Shown here: piece by piece, positions 6,798-13,497 of the stretch
Position numbering within the stretch: the first letter of the stretch is position 1
Layout: each line of letters starts with the position of its first letter
Assembly: GCA_031429105.1 (NCBI GenBank)
Contig: JANOYV010000024.1
Location: 1 to 13,497, forward strand
Length of the DNA stretch: 13,497 bases
DNA from: JAKFWF01 sp031429105
GTDB lineage: Bacteria; Pseudomonadota; Alphaproteobacteria; Rhizobiales; Hyphomicrobiaceae
Direction of reading: 5' to 3'
Program-made: the position numbers and the translations under genes
Notes under the pieces: model-generated
Databases searched by the model: none
What the model was told of the DNA's origin: nothing
What the model saw: only the letters and a program-made list of their open reading frames with translations

Positions 6798-7783
6798 ATT
6801 GTGTCTTGCGACGCGTTGAAGGTATCGCACTGCTGCATATTGGCAGACTTGAAGCCTTGCGTGAACCAGCGCACGCGTGCGGCAGACGAACCATGGGTGA
6901 ATGCGTCCTTCACGACGCGGCCTGATCCCATGTTGCGCTGGATCATGTCGTCGCCAATCTGCGAGGCGGCGTTCTGCCCTTCCTCGATATCGCCCTGCTG
7001 CAACCGGTTTTTCAATTGATCGTTGAGCTTGGCCCAGACGCCAGCGAGACAATCAGCCTGCAATTCCATGCGAACCTGGATGCGATTGCCTGTCCGTTGA
7101 TCGGTCCGCTCTTTCATTTGCTGCACACGATCAGCAATGCCGAGCAGCGTCTGCACGTGATGACCGACTTCGTGCGCCACCACGTAGGCTTGCGCGAAAT
7201 CGCCCGGTGCATTGAACCGACGCTTCAGTTCCTCATAGAATGCCAGATCAATGTAAACCTTCCGATCAAGCGGGCAATAAAATGGCCCCATTGCCGTTTG
7301 CCCAGTGCCGCACGCAGTCGGCGTCGCCCGGTCAAAAATCACAAGCTTGGGGTCTTGATACTTCTGGCCGAACCCTTGGAACACGCGGCTCCAGACATCC
7401 TCGGTATCGGCGAGCACGCGACTAATGAACTTCTTCATTTCGTCGGTGTCGGCCGACTTGCGGGGTTGACCACTCGGCAAGCCTGGAATTTCGAAGGGGC
7501 TCTTCTGCGAAGTCGGCTGGCTCCCTGGTTGGGAACCCGGCATCCGCGGTACGTTTGACATATCAGGCACGCCACCACCGCCGCCGCGCAGCAAATCCAA
7601 CGGATTGAACCCGAATAACAGCATCACTGCGCCGATGATCAGCATGGTGGTCAGGCTGAAACCGCCCCGGCCGCCGCCACCCATCGGTATCTGTATGCCG
7701 CTGCCACCAAACATGCCACCGCCGCCCTGGCCCCGGCGGTCTTCAACGTTCTTGCTTTCGCGATCCTGCTCGTCGTAGCGCAT
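6791..7783 (-). CDS. ypfJ: YpfJ-family neutral zinc metallopeptidase, membrane-anchored
   Basis: The product is a predicted zinc-dependent endopeptidase of unknown substrate. With the start at ATG 7783 it has 330 residues and begins MRYDEQDRESKNVEDRRG, which matches the N-terminus of E. coli YpfJ as I remember it. A Gly-rich segment leads to one membrane helix (about 43-60), then a Pro/Ser/Gln linker (about 80-110). The zinc site HEVGH is at 204-208, with the likely third ligand Glu240 in RMELQADCLAGVW. A conserved cysteine pair frames the segment CGTGQTAMGPFYC (158-170), and the family end FTHGSS...RVRWFTQGF is present. An in-frame ATG at 7867 with AAGG upstream would add 28 residues; I prefer 7783 on homology, with GGGA 7 bases upstream. 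The catalytic domain should lie outside the cytosol. The gene follows malonyl-CoA decarboxylase on the same strand, 92 bp downstream. Confidence 0.93.
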   Translation of the reverse strand: MRYDEQDRESKNVEDRRGQGGGGMFGGSGIQIPMGGGGRGGFSLTTMLIIGAVMLLFGFNPLDLLRGGGGGVPDMSNVPRMPGSQPGSQPTSQKSPFEIPGLPSGQPRKSADTDEMKKFISRVLADTEDVWSRVFQGFGQKYQDPKLVIFDRATPTACGTGQTAMGPFYCPLDRKVYIDLAFYEELKRRFNAPGDFAQAYVVAHEVGHHVQTLLGIADRVQQMKERTDQRTGNRIQVRMELQADCLAGVWAKLNDQLKNRLQQGDIEEGQNAASQIGDDMIQRNMGSGRVVKDAFTHGSSAARVRWFTQGFKSANMQQCDTFNASQDTID

Positions 7784-7875
7784 TTGGGTATCCCGGTGAT
7801 TTTGCAAAGGCGTTGGCGTTGTGCCGCACCATTGTGCACTTCGCAACGTCCTGCACAAGCTGATCATCGCACGCC

Positions 7876-9309
7876 TTAGTCTTCGTCTTCGCCCACGGGT
7901 ACGACTGCAACCTTGCGCGGCGGCGCTGGCAGTCGCTTCGGCTCAGGTTGCACTTTTGCCTTGATCGACTGACGCAGATGCGATTTCACACTTCGCGACG
8001 TCACGATCATACCATTGTTTGCATAAGCCTCATGGTTGGCCTCGATCTCTTTCAATTCATATTTGTAGTTGACCATCAAGCCATGCGCTTCGGCCAACCC
8101 CTTTTGCGAGGCATCACCCAGCCAATTGATCCGTTCGAGTTTCGCACCGTTGCCGAGGTGGAATCGGGCCACAGGATCGACCGTTCGCCCATCGGCGGTC
8201 TTGGCAACCAGGAAGTAGTGCGCGGCCAGCGCCATGAGTACCGGCTTGAGCGCGTCGTCAGCACCCGGATCCTCGATCCAGTCGGGATCATTGAGCCCGG
8301 CCAATATCTCCCGGTCGGCAGCTGTCACAACGCCTGCGGCATCGTCGGCGCGCACACGGTCAAGCCAGCGAGCGAAATTGGGGACCGGTGACAATGTCAC
8401 GAACGATTTGAGCGTCGGATGCTCTTTGGCAAGTTCCTCGGCCACCTGCTTGATCAAGAAGTTGCCAAACGAGATCCCGCGCAAGCCTTCCTGGCAGTTC
8501 GAAATCGAATAGAATACCGCCGTGGTGGGAGATGGAATGGCGGTTGCAGACTTGCGCTCCTCATGCAGGACATCGGTAATCCCGGCGGGGATTGCGCCCA
8601 TCAAGGCAACCTCGACGAAGATTAACGGTTCATCGATGAGCGAGGGATGGAAGAATCCAAAGCAGCGCCGATCCGTCGGATCCAACCTGCGCCGCAGATC
8701 ATCCCAACCTTGAATTTCGTGCACCGCTTCATAGGCAATGATCTTGTCGAGGATCGCGGCCGGCGTCTGCCAGTCGATCCGCCGCAACACCAGAAACCCG
8801 CGATTGAACCACGACTGTAACAAGTGCATCAAATCGCCATCGACCTGGGCCAAGGCCGCTGCCAGCGCCGGATCAGCCTTCGGCTGGCGCAGAAGATCAC
8901 GGCGCATGGCGACAATTTCAGCCGTAGCACCGGGCGCTAGGTTCAAGCGCCGAAAGAACTCTTGCCGCGGGCTTTCGAGCGTGGCCTGGAGTCTTGCCAA
9001 ATGGGCATCCGAGGGGTCTTTGGCGAAAGCTGCAGCCGCAAGCTTTGCCTGGGTCCGGTCCGGTTGCATCGCTTCGGCCAGATAGCGAAAGAACGCGCGC
9101 TTCTCATCTTGGCCGATGCTGCGGTAACGGCCCAACAATTCCCGCGCGAGTGCGACGCCGGAGGCCTCGCCGCGGTTCGACACCAGGGCGGCTGCCAATG
9201 CCTCGACCGACTCGTCACCGCTAGCGCCCCGCAACGGCCAGGGCAACAATTGCCGCCCCTGCTCGGCCACCGTGTTCATGAGTTCTTGCAAGAACGCGAC
9301 GTTGATCAT
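7876..9309 (-). CDS. Malonyl-CoA decarboxylase
   Basis: The enzyme converts malonyl-CoA to acetyl-CoA and CO2 in the cytosol. The 477-residue product has the two-part MCD layout: a helical N-terminal domain (about 1-190) and a GNAT-like catalytic domain. Catalytic-domain landmarks include HPSLIDEPLIFVEVAL, FYSISNCQEGLRGISFGNFLIKQV, the serine motif TLSPVPNFARW (Ser307) and FHLGNGAKLERINWLGDAS (His384). The latter two correspond to the Ser-His catalytic pair known in human MLYCD. The motif NYKYELKEIEANHEAY is also present. The C-terminus is short and acidic (GEDED), with no peroxisomal signal, as expected in bacteria. AGGG lies 8 bases before the ATG. No malonyl-CoA synthetase (matB) or malonate transporter (matC) is in this window, so the role may be control of malonyl-CoA rather than malonate use. 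It follows the 2-hydroxyacid dehydrogenase gene after 42 bp, probably in one operon. Confidence 0.95.
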   Translation of the reverse strand: MINVAFLQELMNTVAEQGRQLLPWPLRGASGDESVEALAAALVSNRGEASGVALARELLGRYRSIGQDEKRAFFRYLAEAMQPDRTQAKLAAAAFAKDPSDAHLARLQATLESPRQEFFRRLNLAPGATAEIVAMRRDLLRQPKADPALAAALAQVDGDLMHLLQSWFNRGFLVLRRIDWQTPAAILDKIIAYEAVHEIQGWDDLRRRLDPTDRRCFGFFHPSLIDEPLIFVEVALMGAIPAGITDVLHEERKSATAIPSPTTAVFYSISNCQEGLRGISFGNFLIKQVAEELAKEHPTLKSFVTLSPVPNFARWLDRVRADDAAGVVTAADREILAGLNDPDWIEDPGADDALKPVLMALAAHYFLVAKTADGRTVDPVARFHLGNGAKLERINWLGDASQKGLAEAHGLMVNYKYELKEIEANHEAYANNGMIVTSRSVKSHLRQSIKAKVQPEPKRLPAPPRKVAVVPVGEDED

Positions 9310-9351
9310 CGGTCAAACCCTGATTTTGCCCGAGCGTAGCACGTTGCGCCC

Positions 9352-10326
9352 TCACCAGCCCTTGTAGGGTGTCTCCGGCACGGGCGTTAGCGGCGCCTTA
9401 TTGGCGGCAAAGGCCTTGAGGTTATCGACCACGAGTTGCCCCATGCCATCGCGGGTGTGCACGGAGGCAGAGCCCAGATGCGGCAGTAAAACCGTGTTCG
9501 GCAATGTCATAAGTTCTGGATTGACCTTGGGTTCATTGTAGAACACGTCGAGACCGGCGCCGAAAATAGTTCCTTTGCTTACGGCTTGGATCAGATCGGC
9601 TTCATTGACGACGCTGCCACGCGCCACGTTGATCACGATGCCGCGCGGACCCAACGCCTCGAACACGGCCTTGTTGATCAAGCCCTGGGTCGATGGACCA
9701 CCGGGCGTAATGATCATCAGCGTATCGACGTCGCCAGCCATCGCAACAATGTCGGTGTAGAAGGGGTATGAAACGTCAGCCTGCTTGGTGCGTCCGAAAT
9801 ACGAGATCGGCAGTCCGAAGGCGGCTGCACGCTTGGCAATCGCCTTGCCAATCCGCCCGAACCCGACCATGCCGAGTTTGCGATCCCGCAATGAGGATGG
9901 GGTAAGTCGATAGTCACCATTGCTCGCCCAATGACCCGCGCGCAAATACTGCTCTGCTTGTCCTAATTCACGCACCGTCATCAACAGCAGGCCCAAAGCG
10001 GTGTCGGCGACTTCTTCATTCAGTACATCGGGCGTATTGGTAATGATGATGCCGCGCTTGGCAGCGGCATTCACATCGATCGAGTCGTAGCCGACCCCGA
10101 AGTTCGAGATCACTTTCAGCTTGGGCAGGCGCGCGATCAGCGCCGCATCCGTTTTGACACCGGTATGACCACCGGTGCATACCGCTTCAATCCGTGAACT
10201 CGCCTTCGCCAGCGCATCGTCGAGACCAGCCGGTGTTGCCGTTTTATGAACTTCGAACGTCTCATTCAACTGGCGTTCGATCAACGGCATCATCGGGCCG
10301 GTCTGCAGGAGGGCTGGCTTCGGCAT
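9352..10326 (-). CDS. D-2-hydroxyacid dehydrogenase (glyoxylate/hydroxypyruvate reductase-like)
   Basis: This is an NAD(P)-dependent oxidoreductase interconverting 2-oxo acids and D-2-hydroxy acids. In 324 residues it shows SNFGVGYDSIDV (74-85), the Rossmann motif GFGRIG (155-160), NVARGSVVNEADL with Arg236, FYNEP with Glu265 and LLPHLGSAS with His283, the complete catalytic Arg-Glu-His set. At the end of the second beta strand the sequence is SYFGRTKQ, with Arg179-Thr180-Lys181 and no acidic residue. That favours NADPH and resembles plant-type hydroxypyruvate reductase 2 more than NAD-specific members. Substrate cannot be fixed from sequence; glyoxylate, hydroxypyruvate or an aryl pyruvate are candidates. 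GGAG lies 9 bases upstream of ATG. The gene is first in a minus-strand run with malonyl-CoA decarboxylase and the metallopeptidase, and is divergent from the FAD oxidoreductase. Confidence 0.93.
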   Translation of the reverse strand: MPKPALLQTGPMMPLIERQLNETFEVHKTATPAGLDDALAKASSRIEAVCTGGHTGVKTDAALIARLPKLKVISNFGVGYDSIDVNAAAKRGIIITNTPDVLNEEVADTALGLLLMTVRELGQAEQYLRAGHWASNGDYRLTPSSLRDRKLGMVGFGRIGKAIAKRAAAFGLPISYFGRTKQADVSYPFYTDIVAMAGDVDTLMIITPGGPSTQGLINKAVFEALGPRGIVINVARGSVVNEADLIQAVSKGTIFGAGLDVFYNEPKVNPELMTLPNTVLLPHLGSASVHTRDGMGQLVVDNLKAFAANKAPLTPVPETPYKGW

Positions 10327-10449
10327 TGCTTATCGCTCCGGTGTGTTTTTGGAATTCGGCCTCAACGCTACCATCGGATGGCTGGCGGCGACAACGCGTA
10401 GACGACCCACTTTATTGCATTGCAGCCCAAATCACCCGACAAATGCCAC

Positions 10450-12057
10450 ATGATGACAAAAATCTATGACGTGGCGATCATCGGTGGCGGCCATAATGGC
10501 CTCGTGTGCGCGGCCTACCTGGCGGGCACCGGGCTTAGCGTGGTCGTATTGGAGCAGAACGTAACGACGGGTGGTGCTGCCATCACGGAAGAATTTGCGC
10601 CGGGATTCAGGAACTCTGTCGCGTCCTATACCGTGAGCCTACTCAATCCGAAGGTCATCCGTGACCTCGACCTGCACACCCATGGCCTGCGCATCGTCGA
10701 GCGCCCGGTTGCCAATTTCTGGCCGGTCGATGCCAAGCGATCATTGTTGATGCCCTATGGCCTGGAAAAGCGGCAGGCGGCGATCGCTGCCTTCTCGAAA
10801 AATGACGCTGCCCGATTGCCGGCCTACGATGCAGCACTGGAGCGAGCAGCTTCAATCCTACGCGACCTCGTGTTGCGAACGCCGCCGAATGCAGGAGCGG
10901 GATGGCTCGACATGATCCGCAACGCCGGGCTTGGTCGACAGTTGTTGCATCTCTCCCTCGACGACAAACGCCTGCTGGTCGATCTTTTCACAAAAAGCGC
11001 CAGCGATTACCTCGACCAGTGGTTCGAACATGAAGTCGTGAAGGCTGCCTTTGCATTTGACGGCATTGTGGGGGCGTATGCGTCTCCGCTGACACCCGGC
11101 ACCGCTTACGTCTTGCTGCACCACTGCTTTGGTGAAGTGAATGGCAAAAGCGGCGTATGGGGACACGCAATTGGCGGCATGGGCGCCATCAGTGCGGCCA
11201 TCGAGGCTGCCGCACACATACGTGGCACCGAGATCCGCACTGACTCAGCCGTCGCGATGTTGCGAACAACGGGTGACCGCGCCACCGGCGTCGTACTCAC
11301 CTCTGGCGAGGAGATCCGCGCCCGCGCCGTCGCTTCGAACATCTCGCCGAAGCTGTTATTTCGCGCTTACGTCGCCGAAGACGCGGTTGCGCCAGAGACG
11401 CGCGCCCGCTTCACCAACATCAAGACCGGCTCAGGCACATTCCGCATGAATGTTGCCTTATCTGAGCTACCCAATTTTACCTGCCAACCCGGCACAGCCC
11501 AGGCCGACCACCATGGGTCCGGCATCGTGATTGGACCGACGATTGACTACCTTGACCGGGCCTACCTCGACGCGCGCATGCACGGATGGTCGCTCAAGCC
11601 GGTTGTTGAAATGCTGATCCCCTCGACGCTCGACGACAGCTTGGCACCCAAGGGCAAACACGTCGCCAGTCTGTTCGTGCAGCACGTGGCGCCGAAACTG
11701 CCTGCAGGCCGCAGTTGGGCTGACGATCATGAGCGCGAAGCCTTCGCCGATGTCGTGATCGATACGGTCACAGACCACGCACCCAATTTCCGCTCAAGCA
11801 TAATTGCGCGGCAGAGCTTATCCCCGCTCGACCTGGAACGCCGCTTTGGCCTCGTCGATGGTGATATTTTCCACGGCCAATTGTCACTCGATCAGCTGTT
11901 CTCCACTCGCCCCGTGCTCGGTCACGCCGACTATCGCCTGCCGGTAAAAGGGCTTTACGTTTGTGGGTCAGGCGCGCATCCAGGAGGCGGCGTCACCGGC
12001 GCCCCTGGCCACAACTGTGCTCGCGAGATTTTGCGGGATTTTAAGAGAATGCGTTAG
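10450..12057 (+). CDS. FAD-dependent oxidoreductase, PYROXD2/phytoene desaturase-like
   Basis: A 535-residue flavoprotein of the amine oxidase/phytoene-dehydrogenase superfamily. The N-terminal dinucleotide fold reads YDVAIIGGGHNGLVCAAYLA with Glu35 closing the fold (VVVLEQN), followed by TTGGAA. The C-terminal FAD-contact region reads GLYVCGSGAHPGGGVTGAPGHN, typical of the bacterial relatives of PYROXD2. Substrate and reaction are unknown; no carotenoid genes (crtB, crtE) accompany it, so carotenoid desaturation is not supported. No clear Shine-Dalgarno precedes ATG 10450; the adjacent ATG 10453 or a TTG at 10420 are alternatives, and the homologous part begins about residue 4 (KIYDVAI). The gene is divergent from the 2-hydroxyacid dehydrogenase across 123 bp, and its stop codon overlaps that of the convergent FkbM gene. 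Confidence 0.88.
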   Translation: MMTKIYDVAIIGGGHNGLVCAAYLAGTGLSVVVLEQNVTTGGAAITEEFAPGFRNSVASYTVSLLNPKVIRDLDLHTHGLRIVERPVANFWPVDAKRSLLMPYGLEKRQAAIAAFSKNDAARLPAYDAALERAASILRDLVLRTPPNAGAGWLDMIRNAGLGRQLLHLSLDDKRLLVDLFTKSASDYLDQWFEHEVVKAAFAFDGIVGAYASPLTPGTAYVLLHHCFGEVNGKSGVWGHAIGGMGAISAAIEAAAHIRGTEIRTDSAVAMLRTTGDRATGVVLTSGEEIRARAVASNISPKLLFRAYVAEDAVAPETRARFTNIKTGSGTFRMNVALSELPNFTCQPGTAQADHHGSGIVIGPTIDYLDRAYLDARMHGWSLKPVVEMLIPSTLDDSLAPKGKHVASLFVQHVAPKLPAGRSWADDHEREAFADVVIDTVTDHAPNFRSSIIARQSLSPLDLERRFGLVDGDIFHGQLSLDQLFSTRPVLGHADYRLPVKGLYVCGSGAHPGGGVTGAPGHNCAREILRDFKRMR

Positions 12058-12839
12058 CTCAATCGGGCGTAGACGTCGCCTGAGTTCGATTCATGCGGCA
12101 GTTGCGCGATAAACGCACGCATTTCAGCAGCAGAGATCCAGCGGCCAACTTCGAGCTTCTGGCTTTCGCCCAGAGCCACGTCGAAGACGTAAGTTCCGAT
12201 GGCCGACAACCGATCGATGCACGCGTAGGCAACATCGCGCTGGATCGTCGTGAACTCGAACGACAACACCGGCAGAGGCTGCGATAGGCCGGCCAGGACA
12301 TCGCCTTCGAAACCTTCCACATCAATCTTCACGAAGGCTGGCTGGCCGTAGGCGGCGATCAGCGCATCGAGCGTTGTGACCGGCACCTCAATCGCCCGAT
12401 CCCATTTTTGCCCCTCCCAACCACCGGCCCCGTCGGCCGCCTTCACGAAATCAGTCGAGGCCGTAGTCACCGTCGGGTTGGCGGAATTGATGTGCAGGGT
12501 AAGGTGACCAGCCTTTGGTCCGCATGCGCTTTCAACGAGTTTTACGTTGTCGTCGCCAGCGTAAATCGTGCGGATGACACGCGCACAATCGGGCTGCGGC
12601 TCGAGTGCAACGACGCGCGCACCCACCCGCCGGAACGACCCGATCCGATCACCGACGTGACTGCCGATGTCGAACGCCAAGTCGCCGGGCTTGAGAAACG
12701 AAGCATAGAGCCGATCCATCGCGGCGTCGCGGGGGGCGTCGCCATAGTACACGTCGAGCGAGCGTCGCAGATTGGCGAGAGCCGGGTCAGCGCGCAGGGC
12801 GGCAAGCGTCTCGCCCGTGATTGAGTCAGATGTTTTCAT
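12054..12839 (-). CDS. FkbM family methyltransferase
   Basis: The protein has 261 residues with a SAM-dependent methyltransferase core. Visible are motif I FDIGSHVGDRIGSF (about 56-69), VVALEPQPD (76-84) for the end of the second strand, and the FkbM signature FVKIDVEGFEGDVLAGL (169-185). The C-terminal strand region VLSFEF follows. FkbM enzymes O-methylate sugars, polyketides or other small molecules; the acceptor here is unknown and no glycosyltransferase or polyketide gene is nearby. Its start lies 18 bp past the stop of the toxin gene, on the same strand, so it may be transcribed from the toxin-antitoxin promoter. The start has only a weak ribosome-binding site (AAG-type). Its TAA stop shares the sequence TTAG with the TAG stop of the facing oxidoreductase gene. 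Confidence 0.9.
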   Translation of the reverse strand: MKTSDSITGETLAALRADPALANLRRSLDVYYGDAPRDAAMDRLYASFLKPGDLAFDIGSHVGDRIGSFRRVGARVVALEPQPDCARVIRTIYAGDDNVKLVESACGPKAGHLTLHINSANPTVTTASTDFVKAADGAGGWEGQKWDRAIEVPVTTLDALIAAYGQPAFVKIDVEGFEGDVLAGLSQPLPVLSFEFTTIQRDVAYACIDRLSAIGTYVFDVALGESQKLEVGRWISAAEMRAFIAQLPHESNSGDVYARLS

Positions 12840-12857
12840 CTTTTGACTTAACGCCTG

Positions 12858-13175
12858 CTACTTTGGAGTCTTGCTGCGACTGGACGACACGCGGCTGCGC
12901 CAATAGTTAGGTCGTCGTTTGTGGTGAGCAATAGCGTAAATGACGATTTCAGTTTCAGTTGCATCATAAACCAATTGGTAGGCAAAACGCCGGAGCATAA
13001 GCCTACGAAGTGATTTACCAACCGGCGCGCCTGATCGTGGGAACTGCAACAAGCGCGCCTTTGCCTCCTCGACATCATCAAGGAACTGATCGGCAGCAAC
13101 AGATGACTTATCGGCCAAATACGCCGTGGCATCGAGCAGCTCTTGTTTAGCTGCAGAATCAAGGCGAATTTTCAT
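12858..13175 (-). CDS. RelE/ParE superfamily toxin
   Basis: A small basic protein of 105 residues fitting the type II toxin fold. It shows an N-terminal helix pair (SAAKQELLDATAYLADKS; FLDDVEEAKARLLQFP), a PRSGAPVGKSLRRLMLRRFAYQLVY hairpin, and a C-terminal IVIYAIAHHKRRPNYWRSR, the usual ParE/RelE-like end with conserved His-Lys-Arg-Arg and Trp. Target (mRNA at the ribosome or DNA gyrase) cannot be decided from sequence. Its ATG overlaps the antitoxin stop by one base (TGATG), indicating translational coupling. By hand count, 12901-13020 has 51 G+C in 120 bases (about 42%), lower than the flanking genes, consistent with acquisition from elsewhere. The frame is intact to its TAG stop, so the module looks functional. 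Confidence 0.9.
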   Translation of the reverse strand: MKIRLDSAAKQELLDATAYLADKSSVAADQFLDDVEEAKARLLQFPRSGAPVGKSLRRLMLRRFAYQLVYDATETEIVIYAIAHHKRRPNYWRSRVSSSRSKTPK

Positions 13176-13423
13176 CAGCGGCGAATCATTGCTCGGGCTT
13201 GCTGCATGACTTCATCGAGATCAACGAACGTCGACTCGCCACGCTCGGCCTTGGCCACCCGCCGCGCGATCTCTTCGTCCCAGGCCGCCTCGATCTCCTC
13301 CGGCGTGCCTTCGGACGCTTCGTCGTCGGAGAGTTCGATGTGCAGCAGATCAATCAACTCCCGCTTCTCCTCGTGCGTTAGTTTGCGGGCTTCCTCGACA
13401 ATGGCTGTGAAACGCTTGTTCAT
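13175..13423 (-). CDS. Addiction module antitoxin (Unstab_antitox-like)
   Basis: The protein has 82 residues from ATG 13423, chosen because AAGG lies 8 bases upstream; an upstream in-frame start at 13471 would add 16 residues without support. It is acidic and helical, with an N-terminal EEARKLTHEEKRELIDLLHIEL segment and a central WDEEIARRVAKAERGE, the pattern of the short 'addiction module protein' antitoxins that pair with ParE/RelE toxins. The C-terminal part (VDLDEVMQQARAMI) probably wraps the toxin. No helix-turn-helix or other DNA-binding domain is apparent. It is the first gene of the toxin-antitoxin operon; only 74 bp of upstream sequence remain in the window, with an A-rich patch (AAAAAATT) but no promoter I can assign with confidence. 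Confidence 0.87.
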   Translation of the reverse strand: MNKRFTAIVEEARKLTHEEKRELIDLLHIELSDDEASEGTPEEIEAAWDEEIARRVAKAERGESTFVDLDEVMQQARAMIRR

Positions 13424-13467
13424 GAGCCGAACCTTACCACAATTTTTTGCAGGCTGGGAGGCCCGAC

Positions 13468-13497
13468 TCACACTTTCCCCAACACAGCCTTCACTTC
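13468..13497 (-). CDS. Possible 3' end of an upstream gene (edge fragment)
   Basis: Reading in from the right edge, nine codons (EVKAVLGKV) precede a TGA at 13468-13470. The composition resembles a real protein end, and the spacing of 44 bp to the antitoxin start is normal. Thirty bases cannot establish a gene, and no family can be named. Confidence 0.2.
   Translation of the reverse strand, partial: EVKAVLGKV

Noticed and set aside
6588..7052. Minus-strand open frame overlapping the ends of the SPOR and metallopeptidase genes
   Set aside because: Both overlapped genes are well supported in other frames; the predicted protein is arginine-rich and featureless.
13424..13467. GGGC/GCCT stem followed by A-rich sequence as a terminator before the antitoxin gene
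   Set aside because: The stem is four pairs including a wobble, and the tract is A rather than T in the transcribed direction.

Overview
The window looks like a chromosomal segment of a Gram-negative bacterium, most likely an alphaproteobacterium. This is inferred from a glmU-glmS-DUF502 run, two SPOR-domain envelope proteins, a moderately high G+C content, and gene families (YpfJ-type metallopeptidase, malonyl-CoA decarboxylase, PYROXD2-like oxidoreductase) that are common there. No rRNA, tRNA, insertion sequence, phage gene or CRISPR array is visible.

Positions 1-5562 hold a minus-strand envelope-precursor block. In transcription order it is glmU (UDP-GlcNAc pyrophosphorylase/acetyltransferase), glmS (glucosamine-6-phosphate synthase), a secreted TPR plus SPOR protein, and a DUF502 membrane protein that runs off the left edge. 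Facing away from glmU across a 272-bp divergent gap is a second SPOR protein with one membrane anchor and a coiled coil (5835-6779). The two enzymes that make UDP-GlcNAc, the first peptidoglycan and LPS precursor, are thus bracketed by two proteins with peptidoglycan-binding-type domains.

Positions 6791-10326 hold a second minus-strand run. It comprises a D-2-hydroxyacid dehydrogenase with an apparent NADPH-type pocket, malonyl-CoA decarboxylase, and a YpfJ-like zinc metallopeptidase. The peptidase gene converges on the membrane SPOR gene, with a 15-bp tandem duplication at the junction that contains both stop codons. A PYROXD2/phytoene-desaturase-like FAD oxidoreductase (10450-12057) reads rightward.

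Positions 12054-13423 hold, on the minus strand, a type II toxin-antitoxin pair (Unstab_antitox-type antitoxin, RelE/ParE toxin) followed 18 bp later by an FkbM-family methyltransferase, whose stop codon overlaps that of the oxidoreductase. The toxin gene contains an A+T-richer stretch, consistent with acquisition.

Most of the window is recognisable housekeeping and metabolic coding. I do not see a clear undescribed system. The observations most worth a second look are the pair of SPOR proteins with matching C-x9-C cysteines around glmSU, the toxin-antitoxin-FkbM arrangement, the two possible starts of the metallopeptidase, and several small repeats at gene junctions.
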